A stretch of 64,000 bases of DNA from Crossaster papposus (GCA_037893245.1 JBAIAA010000098.1:186001-250000), one strand, 5' to 3'; counted from the stretch's first letter, positions 22,690-34,913 are shown. Numbers and translations: made by a program. Notes: generated by a model not told the origin, from the sequence alone.

Positions 22690-23832
22690 TTTTTGTCACG
22701 TTTTTTCTGCCAATACACTTTGACACTTTGGTAAATCCGATCAACTTGAGACTTGGCATACATTTAGACAACCACCCAAGGACGGTCCTAGAAGAAATTC
22801 GTCGCGATTACGTCATTCAAGGTCACGTGACGTCATGTTAAAAGTAAAAAATTTCCCATAGGTTTTGTACACGTTTTTCTTCAGACTATTGACTTTGACA
22901 CTTTGGTAAATCTGACCGACTTGAAACTTCACATACACTTAGAACACCACCCACAGATGGCCATTGAAGAAATTCGGCACGATTGCGTCATTCAAGGTCA
23001 CGTGACGTGACGTTAAAGGTGTAATTTTTTTCCCCTTAGGGTTTGTACACGTTTTTCTTCAAACTATTTATTTTGACACTTTCGTAAATTTGATCGACTT
23101 GATACTTAGCACACACCTCGACCACCATCTCCAGGAGGGCCAAGGAAAAAATCGTCATGATGACGTCATCGGGGGTCATGTGACTTTTTCCCATAGGATT
23201 TGTACACGTTTTTTCAGCCAATACACTTTGACACTTTGGTAAATCCGATCGACTTGAGACTTGGCATACACTTAGACAACCACCCAAGGACGGTCCTAGA
23301 AGAAATTCGTCGCGATTACGTCATTCAAGGTCCTGTGACGTGACGTTAAAGGTGTAATTTTTTTCCCCATAGGGTTTGTACACGTTTTTCTTCAAACTAT
23401 TGAATTTGACACTTTGGTAAATCTGATCGACTTGAAACTTGCCATATACTCAGAACACCACCACCAGATGTTTCTGAAAGAAATTCAGCACGATTGCGTC
23501 ATTCAAGGTCACGTGACGTCAAGTTAAAGGTTTAATTTGTCCCCCATAGGTTTTGTACACGTTTTTCTTTAGACTATTGACTTTGACACTTAGTAAATCC
23601 GATCGACTTGAGACTTGGCACACACATAGACCACTATCCACAGACGGTCGTAGGAGAAATTTGGCACGATTACGTCATTCAAGGTCACGGGGCGTCACGT
23701 TAAAGGTTCAATTTTCCCCCATAGGTTTTGTACACGTTTTTCTTTAGAATATTGACTTTGACACTAGTAAATCTGATCGACTTGAGACTTGGCACACACA
23801 AAAGACCACCACATACACATTGAAAGTAACTT
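22690..23832 (+). repeat. Family-1 tandem core repeats, block 2
   Basis: Mostly alpha-type monomers of about 170 bp, each with TTTGTACACGTTTTT, GATCGACTTGA and a CACGTGACGTCA- or CACGTGACGTGA-type end. Some copies are shortened. Confidence 0.82.
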
Positions 23833-23840
23833 TGGACACT

Positions 23841-23879
23841 CGAAACAGCTCTGTGTTTGTCCACAAACACATGTCTAGT
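23841..23879 (+). repeat. Family-1 3' end
   Basis: CGAAACAGCT, the TGTGTTTGT/ACAAACACA hairpin and CTAGT are present. The next 5' end begins at 23881. Confidence 0.85.
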
Positions 23880-23880
23880 T

Positions 23881-23962
23881 AGCTGTTTCGGCAATTCAGC
23901 CGAAACAGCTATTGTAATCGTTAAAGTTTTTTTAGCTGTTTCGGTTTTTCACCGAAACAGCT
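23881..23962 (+). repeat. Two stacked family-1 5' ends
   Basis: Hairpins at 23881-23910 and 23934-23962, followed by a T tract in which family-2 5' ends begin. Confidence 0.85.
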
Positions 23963-23991
23963 TTTGTTTTCGTTAAAGTTTTTTTTTTTTT

Positions 23992-24183
23992 GGCTTTTTC
24001 GCTTTCAGCGAAAAAGCCTTTCTTTTTCTTCTGTTTGTTTTATTTTTGGCTTTTTCGCTAAAAAGCGAAAAAGCCTTTGTTTTTCTTCTGTTTGTTTTTT
24101 GGGTTTTTCGCTTAAAAGCGAAAAACCCTTTCTTTTCGTTCTGTTTGTTTTATTGGCTTTTTCGCAAATTTTGCGAAAAAGCC
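23992..24183 (+). repeat. Four stacked family-2 5' ends
   Basis: Hairpins at 23992-24018, 24048-24075, 24101-24128 (GGG/CCC variant) and 24155-24183 have different loops but the same stem. Each is followed by TTTGTTT- or TTTCTTT-type T-rich sequence. The four match in number the four family-2 3' ends to the right. Confidence 0.85.
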
Positions 24184-24204
24184 TTTGTTTCTGTTCTGAT
24201 TTTT

Positions 24205-24250
24205 TTTTTCTTCTTCTTCTTCTTCTTCTTCTTCTTCTTCTTCTTTTTTC
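24205..24250 (+). repeat. (CTT)n microsatellite
   Basis: The run of about eleven CTT units lies between the last family-2 5' hairpin and the core. Shorter CTT runs recur after the 3' ends at 26675, 32310 and 35838, marking the start of each family-2 core. Confidence 0.9.
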
Positions 24251-24259
24251 TTTTCTTTT

Positions 24260-26620
24260 AGTAACCTAAACCCCATAGACTTTGTACACGTTTTTTCTGC
24301 CCGTCACTTTTAATAGAAAACAAAGTCGTATTTACATAAAACTTAACCCAGGTGAAGACCCTATAGTGAACTCGTGTCTCGCAGAAATACGTCATGGTGA
24401 CGTCATCAGGGGTCACGTGACGTCATCTTAAAGGTGTAATTGATTTAATCTTTGAAATTCAATAACAAATCAACCGCGAAAGACCGAAACTAAATTTTTG
24501 TGGCAATAGATAGAATAATCCAGGATCTTAAATTTATCTCGTGTGCGTGAAATCACGTGACCCTTCCTTCCGGTCTAAACCGGAAGTGCCTCATAATTTA
24601 AAAGTGAAAAATGATATGAACTTACTTTCAACGTTGTTAGTGTCTGGCTACAATGTATTTTTCAAAAAAAATATTGGTGACGTCATAACATGTTATAGCG
24701 CCCTCTAGCGGCAGTTTGAAAAATTGTTAAAATGAATAATCTGTTGATGTGTGTGGCGAAGTTTGCTGAAATCACTTTATAACCGGTGTATTTAATCAGC
24801 TTCATGCTAGGAACAAGTTGACGGGAAGAAAAAATTATGACGTCACCAGACCGGAAGTTAGAATGAAAAGACTCCTTTTCCTTTGAAAATTCCTAAACAA
24901 TTAAACCTGACAGATACAATCTTGATTTTTGCTCTAAAGGTTAATGTAAAAGTAGTTCTCGAACTTCCCTGTGTTTTGGGGCAAAAAACGAACTTGAACA
25001 TACCCTGCGGCACCCTTGAAATGTAATCGTTTTGGCCTAGGCGCATAAAGCATTGACCCCTTATATGTGCCTGGCACACGTATAATAGGGGTGTACATGC
25101 TTGTATATGTACGTACGTATACACTGATAGTGTACTATGCATTGAGCGAATGTATCACTACTGACATCGTACGTGCATGCAAATGTACGCTCACCCAAGA
25201 GGACACTAGCCGCCAACAAGCGAAACAGGATGACGTCATCAAATTGCCTATGGGGAAGGGCGCCGTGTGCGACAGGTAGGTAAACAGGCTCTCGGCTACG
25301 CAGAATCCAATCCCATAGACTTTGTGAACGTTGTTTGCACAATTCCCAGCACTTTTAACGAAAAACAAAGTCGTATTTCCATAAAACTTAACCCAGATGA
25401 AGACCCTATAGTAAACTCGTGTCTCGCAGACATACGTCATGGTTACGTCGTCAGGGGTCACGTGACGTCATCTTAAAGGTGCAATTGATTTAATCTTTAA
25501 AAATAAATAACAAATCAACCACAAAAGACCGAAACTTGATTTTTGTGGCAATAGATATAATAATCCAGAATCTTCATTTTATCTCGTGTGCTTAAAATCA
25601 CGTGACCCTTCCTTCCGGTCCAAACCGGAAGTGCCTCATAATTTGAAAGTGAAAATGATATGAACTTACTTTCAACGATGTTAGTGTCTGGCTAGAATAA
25701 ACTTTTCCAAAAAAAATCAGGTGACGTCATAATATGTTATAGCGCCCTCTAGCGGCAGGTTGAAAAATTGTTAAAATGAATAATCTGTTGATGTGTGTGG
25801 CGAATTTTGCTGAAACCACTTTATAACTGGTGTATATAATCAGCTTCATGCTTAGACCATATTGGGAAGGAGAAATATTTATGACGTCACCAAACCGGAA
25901 GTTACAATGAAAAATCCTTTAAACCTTAAACAATCGCTTACAAATCAACCACTATAGATATAATCCAGATTTTTGCATCAGATAGCAAAGTAAAGACAGC
26001 TCTCGAGCTTTCTGTTAATTACGTCACGATGACGTCATCAAATGTCAGATTACAAGCAACCAAATATTTCTAGATTTAATCTTTGAAAATCAATATAAAA
26101 TCAACTGTAAGAGATCTGATTCAGATTTTTAAGGGAATTGATAGATTAATCCATGGTCTTCATAATTTGTATTACATGCAAAAAAACCTGACCCTTCCTT
26201 CCGGTCTAAACCGGAAGTGCATTATAATTTAAAAGTGGAAAACGATGGGAACTTACTTTCACAATGTTAGGCGCTGGCTAGGTTGTAAGTAACAAACAAG
26301 TTAACGGTGACTTCTTAAAATGTTATAGCGCCCTCTAGCGGCTTGTTGACAAATGTTACATCATATTACGATTACATTTGAATTATTACGTTTTTCGACC
26401 TTTAAGTCATATCTCAGCAACGGAACGTGCTAACATAACATACGTTTGTATTGTTAGGGGATAGATAGTTGCACAAAAAGTTCACAAACGTGTGACGTCA
26501 TCGTTTTAATCAGTTTGGATTCATTTTAATCTGTTTAAATTAACTTAATTTCGTTTTCGATGATTTTAAATTATTTTGATGGTATACAAGTTCAATTTTT
26601 GAAAAATTTAATCTAAAAAA
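24260..26620 (+). repeat. Family-2 core, first copy (three modules)
   Basis: It starts CCCATAGACTTTGTACACG. It holds three modules, each with a CGTGACGTCAT or related CRE-like word, a CTTCCGG-AAACCGGAAG palindrome (near 24567, 25612 and 26197), and a GCGCCCTCTAGCGGC word (24698, 25742 and 26338). The 25000-25300 interval is more degenerate and has no recognised gene. Confidence 0.8.
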
Positions 26621-26628
26621 TTGCGAAA

Positions 26629-26674
26629 GCGAAAAAGCCCTATGTTCTGTTCCTCGAACAGACGTAGTTCTAGT
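26629..26674 (+). repeat. Family-2 3' end
   Basis: GCGAAAAAGCC at 26629-26639, hairpin CTGTTCCTCGAACAG at 26647-26661, CTAGT at 26670-26674. Confidence 0.82.
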
Positions 26675-27777
26675 TTTTTCTTCTTCTTCTTCTTGTTCTT
26701 GTGCCATAAATCGCATAGACTTTGTACACGTTTCATTCTGGCGGTCACTTTTGTCATTAAACAGACTTCAATGTCATTGAAACTTTGCACATACTCGGAA
26801 CTCATACTGAGCTAGTGCCTAAAACTCGGATGTCATCATGACGTCACCACGTGACATGTGACGTCATCTTAAAGTTTTAATAATTTAATCTTTGAAAATC
26901 AATACAAAATCAACCGCGAAAGACCGAAACTAGATGTTTGTGGGAATCGATAGAATAATTAAGGGTCTTCATTTTATCTCGTGTGCGTAAAATCACGTGA
27001 CCCTTCCTTCCGGTCCAAACCGGAAGTGGCTTATAATTTAAAAGTGGAAAATGATTTGAACTTACTTTCAACGATGTTAGTCTCTAGCTAGGCTGCGCTC
27101 TACAAAAAAGTGATCGGTGACATCATAAATTGTTTTAGCGCCCTCTAGCGGCAGGTTGAAAAATGTTTGAAATGAACAATCTGTTGATGTGTGTGGCGAA
27201 GTTTGTTCAAATCACTTTATAACTGATGTATATAATCAGCTTCATGATAGGAACAGGTTGACGGAAAGAAAAAAATATGACGTCACCAGACCGGAAGTTA
27301 TAATGAAATTACCTCTTTTCCTTAAAAAATTCCTAAAAAATTAACCCAGACAGATATAATCTTGTTTTTTGCTCTAAAGGTTAATGTAAAAGTACTTCTC
27401 AGACTTCCCTGTGTTTTGTAGCAAAAGGCGAACTTGGACATACCCTGAGACACCCTTGAAATTTCATGTTTTTTGTCCTTGATTGCAAGGCCCCAGTATA
27501 CGTGTACATTGTATTAAGCGTACTTGCACGTACGATGTCAGTACGCTCCATACATTGTACAATAGAGAAGGGAAGGCGGGACACTGGTATCCATTTGTAC
27601 GGTGACATGTGAAACACGAGAGTCATCAACATAGGCCACGAGGAAGGGCGCCGCTTATGGCAGGTAGGTAAACGTGCCTTTGGCAACGCAGAACTACGCG
27701 TGAATTATACACGTACCACAGTCAGTCCGCAGCGCACGCGTTAATAAGGTCATATCCCGAACTTTATTTGCAGGGCC

Positions 27778-28464
27778 GGTGTGAAAGGTAATTCTGTCCC
27801 CCCTGGTAAATGTGTCCCCCCGGACAGACTTACCAGGCCGTGACCCGGTAAATCTGTCCGGGGGGACACATTTACCTAGGTATTTCTGTCCCCCTCCAGG
27901 TAATTCTGTCTCCCTGCCCAACGTTAAACGTGTCCCCCTGGTAAAATTGTCCCGTGCAACGTCACAAGTCTAGCACCCACCAGACGCAACAACCAGTGTA
28001 GTACAGGTTCACCTCTTCATGGTGCATCATTTGTGGCAGACTGTAGGATGTGTAGCGTACTACAAATTACAGGTGGTCAAAAGTGCTGCCACACATTTCG
28101 TGCTGGGTATACCGAATTTGTACGCGTGCAAGAAGTCTGAAAATACTGATTACCGCTAGGTTCCCTTTCGCGCAGAAACGTAGATCGGTTGATTTAATTA
28201 ATACAGTTATTTATATTTTTATTTATATTTTGATAAATCGATGAAGGGAACAGAAGTCCAAATAATAAATACCATGTAGGCTTTTCATTGAAATAACATC
28301 AAAATAACCACTTATGTGTGGAACATTGGGGGACAAAATTACCTAGAGAGGGGACAGAATAAACTGGAGGGGGACGGAATTAACGGCTCTAGGGGGACAC
28401 TTTTACCTAGGTAATTCTGTCCCCCCGGACAATTTTACCGGGGGACAGAATTACCGTCCACACC
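27778..28464. mobile_element. Inverted-repeat element rich in GGTAATTCTGTCCCCC, 687 bp
   Basis: The ends are inverted repeats: GGTGTG-A-GGTAATTCTG continuing into TCCCCC. The otherwise near-identical copy A' (36931-36945) lacks it, so the insertion is exactly defined: 689 bp of extra sequence, consistent with a 687-bp element and a 2-bp (CC) duplication, or with a 4-bp CCGG duplication if the ends are drawn slightly differently. Internally there are many variants of TAATTCTGTCCCCC in both orientations, clustered in the outer 200 bp and 150 bp. No coding frame was recognised. Confidence 0.8.
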
Positions 28465-28568
28465 CCGGCGTCGCAAATCGGCCACGAGATTTACGCGAGT
28501 AATTGCAGGAGTTCGACCGCTTTGTTTTCACGAGCTACACGTTGCAAACGAAGCAGTGATTTTCCAAG

Positions 28569-28576
28569 ATGGCGTG
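28569..28576 (+). other. Possible captured first exon: ATGGCGTG followed by splice donor GTAAGT
   Basis: The context CCAAGATGGCG matches a YY1-type start-site motif. The start codon is followed after eight bases by a consensus donor (28577-28582). The 130 bp upstream are relatively CpG-rich. It is repeated at 37040-37047 in the second copy. This is what a housekeeping-type promoter with a tiny coding first exon looks like. The link to the downstream exon-like piece is not proven: joining directly at 29140 gives an early stop. Confidence 0.4.
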
Positions 28577-29139
28577 GTAAGTGGAAAGCGAACGATTTTC
28601 TGAATCGAATGATATAAAATATGACGAGATTCAGTGTGTTTTTGGCAGAATTTTGTTCACTCGAAGTTAGAGTATAATTTCAAGAAATGTTTTTGTCGTG
28701 TGTTTAGTTTCTGCGCCCTGACTGGACTAACAAATATTACCAAAAATGATCACTACACATTGATAAAAGAAGCAATGATATTTCGTTTGATATACAATTT
28801 AGCCTGTGGCGACATTTTGTTCATGTATTTTGCGACGATTTTTGTGCGCGCGATTTCAACTTGTTCGGCCATGTCTTTCGGCTTTACATACGCAGAACGT
28901 GTATTTCATTATGCACACAAGCACATGTGTACATGTGCTGGATATGCACTAGATGCGATGGTGATTGCACAGTAGCCTTATTTATATGATAAAGTTAGGT
29001 TTCTTTCATGTATAAAAAGGCCTATGTTTTTGTTCAAAATTATAACAAATTGTTTAATAATAATAAATTTAGTTACTACTATTATTGTGCTAAACTTCAT
29101 ATTTCCTATTTCTGTCTTCCAATATGTTTCTTATACTAG

Positions 29140-29470
29140 GTAGCACTCGTCCACCACCATGGCCATGCCCACCACCATGCCCACCGCAGCCATCGCAGCC
29201 ATTGCCAGCATGTCGGGAGCCTCTACAGAAGGCCAAAGGCAACTCTTCTCCTTGGATATTCTCTCACAAAGTATCTCAAAGAGAACATCACTACTAAAGT
29301 TGGTTGATTTGCAGGTAGTGACTCATCGCGGTACTACATTTTCTGACCTTAGAAAGTATCTGCTTCATCAGCATGACATCTGCTCTTATTCCTCCATGGC
29401 CTGACATTGTATTTGTAATGATTCATGTTGAGACAAATTATCTAGAGTTGGGTTTCCAAAGAAGTGTTGA
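29140..29470 (+). pseudogene. Captured exon-like segment with SGNH-hydrolase-like motif
   Basis: A splice-acceptor-like TTCTTATACTAG precedes 29140. The open frame from 29159 to 29404 has an Ala/Thr/Met-rich start and a block THRGTTFSDLRKYLL. After a frameshift the next frame reads PDIVFVMIHV-TN-LELG, which resembles the C-terminal HVGTNDL-type block of SGNH/GDSL-fold hydrolases. In this copy the block is damaged (ETNY instead of GTND). The copy at 37600-37930 keeps GTND. It may come from a host gene or from an SGNH-carrying retroelement. Confidence 0.45.
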
Positions 29471-30927
29471 AAATAGTTGAAGATTTAAATGTACTGGTGG
29501 ATATCGGCACGTGCTTTGTACATGTATATTTAAAGGTTTTGTATTTTAGTGTTTTAAATAATATACATGACTTTGTGTCAGTGTTGTGCAAACGCAATGC
29601 AGCTAAAACAGATCAAAACCGAGTCTGGCCGAGTCGGGTGAGTTTGTCAAAACATCTAGGAATAATGCCCCAAACTATGCCAACAAAGTTTTGAGCTACA
29701 ATGTAAATTTGACACAAACGGCATATAACTTTATTAATGCAGATTGTATTATTTCTATTATCAGTGATATAATTTATGTGCATTAACACTTATATTAGCA
29801 AAATTTATGTCTTATTTAAAATATTTTGTTTTTGCAATGTTAGAAGCGGGCATACATTGTAATTTAATATTTACAATAATTTAATGCCAAAGAAACTATG
29901 CCAAAAACATCAAGCAAAGATAAAACAAGCTTTATTTACTTTTATAATAAATCTCAATGGTTTGCACATTGAACATTATGCCAAAGATGAATAAGTTTTA
30001 ACAATTTCAGGGTTTAATTTAACAATTTTATTCAAGCCATATAACATCAACAGGGTATGTTAATGTAAGCGATAAAATTCAAGTTTCAGATAAAAAGTGC
30101 AGTTTCCTTTATAAACCAACCTCACAATACAGAAACTGATATAAATTGTTGTAAACATTTGTATTTCTCAATGTTATTGTTGTCAATACATTTTAAACAA
30201 CGACTTCATTTGTCGCTTGTTTTTTGTTTATTTGGCTGTATACATTGTATTATGCAGGCAATATTATTATTTTTTAATCAGTCCACTGTTAAAAAGAAAA
30301 AAAACCTGAATAGCAGATAAATCCTTTTCGCTCGAGCTTACAATTAAAAAAATACACAAAAAACAACTGCGTATTGAAATGTGCATGAACTACACGTTAC
30401 CACGAAGCCTTTTTCAATGAAGTCATTTTCGACCAATGAGGGCGCAGGAAGACTATGGACTGTCATGGCGGGATGTTCCGTTTGTTAATTTATTGAGAAC
30501 GTTATAATTTTCTGCGCCCTGACTGGACTAAGTTAAAATCAACCCCAAAACTACAGTTTTGTGATAGAATATGAAATTATCTTTAACATCAGTGTGAAAT
30601 TGGGTTGTGGCCGCTGCCAGAAGATGGACAAAATTCGTCTTTTTTTAAAGGTCAATTTGTTGGTTCGGGAGCTTTTTTTACGTTATAAATTTTACCCTCT
30701 AAATGTCATATAAATTCCAATCTGATTTGATAATATAACAAAATGTTTCCTTATCCAAAAGAAAATATACATAATATTGACAGCCAGTGAATAAAACGGA
30801 TGTTTCGGACCAAATTCCAGGCGTTGTCGCCAGCTCATTAAGTATTCAAAAACGAGGTCACGCACAAAGTGCCATGCATAAATCGCACATAAAAGAAACG
30901 GCTTTTCAGTGCGCTGCGGACTGACTG
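29471..30927 (+). other. Remaining interior of the TIR transposon; no gene recognised
   Basis: AT-rich sequence. The 22-mer TTCTGCGCCCTGACTGGACTAA occurs at 28709-28730 and again at 30510-30531 in the same orientation, bracketing 1.8 kb. Frames on - near 30692-31075 show no motif. Confidence 0.5.
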
Positions 30928-32310
30928 TACCATATAATAGATGTACGCGAACGTTTGCACAAGTACTTTTAACAGAAAACAAATTGGTATTCCCATCAAA
31001 CTTAACCTCCGTAAATACTCTATAGTGCACTCGTGCCTTGCGGACAGGCGTCGTGATGACGTCACCATGGGTCACGTGACGTCGTCTTAAACGTGCAATA
31101 GATTTAATGTTTGAAAATTAATAAAAAAATCAACCGCGTATGATCGGAACTTGAAGTTTGTGGGAAATGATATAATATTAAATCCATGATCTTCATTTTA
31201 TCTCGTGTGCGTGAAATCCCGTGACCCTTCTTTCCGGTCGAAACCGGAAGTGGCTTATAATTTAAAAGTGGACCATAATGTGAACTTATAGTTTCAACGA
31301 TGTTAGTCTCTGGCTAGTAGTGCTTTTCACACAAAAATACCGGTAACGCCATAACATGTTACAGCGCCCTCTAGCGGCAGTTTGAAAACTGTTAACAATG
31401 AATAACCAGTTGACTTGTTTTGCGAAGTTTGCTCAAATCACTGTATAACTGGTTTATATAATCAACATCTTGTTAGGAACAAGTTGGCGAAGACAAAAAA
31501 ATATGACGTCACTAGACCGAAAGTTACAATGAAAAGACCTTTAAACCTTAAATAATTGCTGAAAAATCAACGCGATAGATATAATTCTTTTTTTTGCTTT
31601 AAATAGACAAGTTCAGACAGCTCTCGAGCTGTATGTTAATGACGTCACGATGACGTCATCAAGTATCAGATTGCAAGCAACTAATGATTTGTAGATTTAA
31701 TCTTTGAAAATCAATATCAAATCAAATGTAACAGAACTGATTTAGATTTTAACGGGAATTGATAGAATAATCCAGGGTCTTCATATTCGTATTACATGCA
31801 AAATGACTTGACCCTTCCTTCCGGTCCAAACCGGAAGTGCCTTATAATTTGAAAGTTGAAAATGATATGAATTTACTTTCAACGATGATAGTCTCTAGGT
31901 AGCCTGCACTCTACAAACAAAGTTACCGGTGACGTCATAAATTGTTATAACGCCCTCTAGTGGCAGGTTGAAAAATGTTTAAAATGAATAATCAGTTCAT
32001 TTTCGTGGCGATCAGTTTGCTCAAATCGCTTTATAATTGGTATTTATAACCAGCATCTTGTTAGGAACAAGTTGGCGGATAAAAACAAAATAATATGACG
32101 TCACTAGACCGGAAATTACAATTAAAAGACCTTTAAACATTTCTAAAAATTAACCGCGAGAGATATAATCCAATTAATAATTTAAAATTTGCAGTTTTGA
32201 AAAAATTAAATAATGAAATTTATTAAATGAAATCATAAATGTAATGAACAATACAAAAAAAAATGCGAAAAAGCCATATGCTCTGTTCCTTGAACAGACA
32301 TATCTCTAGT

Positions 32311-34717
32311 TTTTTTCTTCTTCTTGTTCTTGTCCCATAAATCGCATAGACTTTGTACACGTTTCTTCTGGAGGTCACTTTTGTCATTAAACATACTTCA
32401 ATTTCATTGAAACTTTGCACATACTAAGAACTCATACTGAGCTAGTGCCTAAAACTCGGATGTCAGCATGACGTCATCACGTGACACGTGACGTCATCTT
32501 AAAGTTTTAATAATTTAATCTTTGAAAATCTATACAAAATCAACCGCAAAAGACCGTAACTAGATGTTTGTGGGAATCGATAGAATAATTAAGGGTCTTC
32601 ATTTTATCTCGTGTGCGTAAAATCACGTGACCCTTCCTTCCGGTCCAAACCGGAAGTGGCTTATAATTTAAAAGTGGAAAATGATTTGAACTTACTTTCA
32701 ACGATGTTAGTCTCTAGCTAGGCTGCGCTCTACAAAAAAGTGATCGGTGACATCATAAATTGTTTTAGCGCCCTCTAGCGGCAGGTTGAAAAATGTTTGA
32801 AATGAACAATCTGTTGATGTGTGTGGCGAAGTTTGTTCAAATCACTTTATAACTGATGTATATAATCAGCTTCATGATAGGAACAGGTTGACGGAAAGAA
32901 AAAAATATGACGTCACCAGGCCGGAAGTTATAATGAAATTACCTCTTTTCCTTTAAAAATTCCTAAAAAATTAACCCAGACAGATATAATCTTGTTTTTT
33001 GCTCTAAAGGTTAATGTAAAAGTACTTCTCAAACTTCCCTGTGTTTTGTAGCAAAAGGCGAACTTGGACATACCCTGAGACACCCTTGAAATTTCATGTT
33101 TTATGTCCTTGATTGCACGGCGCCAGTATACGTGTACATTGTATTGAGCGTACTTGCACGTACGATGTCAGTACGCTCCATACATTGTACAATAGAGAAG
33201 GGAAGGCGGGACACTGGTATCCATTTGTACGGTGACATGTGAAACACGAGAGTCATCAACATAGGCCACGATGAAGGGCGCCGCTTATGGCAGGTAGGTA
33301 AACGTGCCTTCGGCAACGCAGAACTACGCGTGAATTATACATGTACCATATAATAGATGTACGCGAACTTTTGCACAAGTACTTTTAACAGAAAACAAAT
33401 TGGTATTCTCATCAAACTTAACCTCCGTAAATACTCTATAGTGCACTCGTGCCTTGCGGACAGGCGTCGTGATGACGTCATCATGGGTCACGTGACGTCG
33501 TCTTAAACGTGCAATATATTTAATGTTTGAACATTAATAAAAAAATCAACCGCGTATGATCGGAACTTGAAGTTTGTGGGAATTGATATAATATTAAATC
33601 CATAATCTTCATTTTATCTCGTGTGCGTGAAATCCTGTGACCCTTCCTTCCGGTCGAAACCGGAAGTGGCTTATAATTTAAAAGTGGACCATAATGTGAA
33701 CTTAGTTTCAACGATGTTAGTCTCTGGCTAGTAGTGCTTTTCACAAAAAATACCGGTAACGCCATAACATGTTACAGCGCCCTCTAGCGGCAGTTTGAAA
33801 ACTGTTAACAATGAATAACCAGTTGATTTGTTTTGCGAAGTTTGCTCAAATCACTGTATAACTGGTTTATATAATCAACATCTTGTTAGGAACAAGTTGG
33901 CGAAGACAAAAAAATATGACGTCACTAGACCGAAAGTTACAATGAAAAGACCTTTAAACCTTAAATAATTGCTGAAAAATCAACCGCGATAGATATAATT
34001 CTTTGTTTTGCTTTAAATAGACAAGTTCAGACAGCTCTCGAGCTGTATGTTAATGACGTCACGATGACGTCATCAAGTATTAGATTGCAAGCAACTAATG
34101 ATTTGTAGATTTAATCTTTGAAAATCAATATCAAATCAAATGTAACAGATCTGATTTAGATTTTAACGGGAATTGATAGAATAATCCAGGGTCTTCATAT
34201 TCGTATTACATGCAAAATGACTTGACCCTTTCTTCCGGTCCAAACCGGAAGTGCCTTATAATTTGAAAGTTGAAAATGATATGAATTTACTTTCAACGAT
34301 GATAGTCTCTAGGTAGCCTGCACCTACAAACAAAGTTACCGGTGACGTCATAAATTGTTATAACGCCCTCTAGTGGCAGGTTGAAAAATGTTTAAAATGA
34401 ATAATCAGTTCATTTTCGTGGCGAAGTTTGCTCAAATCGCTTTATAATTGGTATTTATAATCTTGTTAGGAACAAGTTGGCGGATAAAAACAAAATAATA
34501 TGACGTCACTAGACCGGAAATTACAATTAAAAGACCTTTAAACATTTCTGAAAATTAACCGCGAGAGATATAATCCAATTAATAATTTAAAATTTGCAGT
34601 TTTGAAAAAATTAAATAAAGAAATTTATTGAATGAAATCATAAATGTAAATGAACAATACAAAAAAAAAATGCGAAAAAGCCATATGCTCTGTTCCTTGA
34701 ACAGACATATCTCTAGT
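32311..34717 (+). repeat. Family-2 copy B (without the TIR transposon)
   Basis: Runs from the CTT tract to GCGAAAAAGCC (34672-34682), the hairpin and CTAGT (34713-34717). It has ETS-type palindromes near 32635, 33645 and 34231 and CTCF-like words at 32768, 33777 and 34363. It is colinear with copies A and A' but has the empty target of the 2.5-kb transposon near 33350. A family-1 5' end follows immediately at 34719. Confidence 0.84.
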
Positions 34718-34718
34718 T

Positions 34719-34764
34719 AGCTGTTTCGGCCTTTCAGCCGAAACAGCTTTTGTTTTCGTTAAAG

Positions 34765-34795
<31 letters not shown>

Positions 34796-34913
34796 TTTTT
34801 TTTTAGCTGTTTCGGCCTTTCAGCCGAAACAGCTTTTGTTTTCGTTAAAGTTTTTTTTTTTCTTTTTTTTTTTTTTCTTTTTTTAGCTGTTTCGGTTTTT
34901 CACCGAAACAGCT
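34719..34913 (+). repeat. Three stacked family-1 5' ends
   Basis: Hairpins at 34719-34748, 34805-34834 and 34885-34913 are separated by long T tracts. The first two share the CCTTTCAG loop, and the third has the TTTTTCA loop seen at 21038. Confidence 0.86.

Larger units (their letters stand above)
27719..30927 (+). mobile_element. TIR transposon (about 2.5 kb plus an inner insertion), copy in A
   Basis: Termini CAGTCAGTCCGCAGCGCAC (27719) and its complement (ending 30927) are flanked by the 5-bp direct repeat TACCA (27714-27718 and 30928-30932). The corresponding place in copy B (about 33345-33350) has a single TACCA and no insert. It carries exon-like pieces (see 28569-28576 and 29140-29460) but no recognised transposase. 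It contains the 687-bp element at 27778-28464. Confidence 0.82.
26676..32310 (+). repeat. Family-2 copy A (carries the hitchhiking TIR transposon)
   Basis: Core sequence from the CTT run to the 3' end GCGAAAAAGCC (32265-32275), hairpin (32283-32297) and CTAGT (32306-32310). It has ETS-type palindromes near 27005, 31230 and 31817, and CTCF-like words at 27138, 31364 and 31950. It is interrupted by the transposon at 27719-30927. It is highly similar to 35838-40771. Confidence 0.82.

Noticed and set aside
24046..24261. Phe-rich frames on + (also 22524-22841 and 23964-24269)
   Set aside because: They are translations of the T/CTT-rich tracts and hairpins of the Helentron 5' ends, not proteins.
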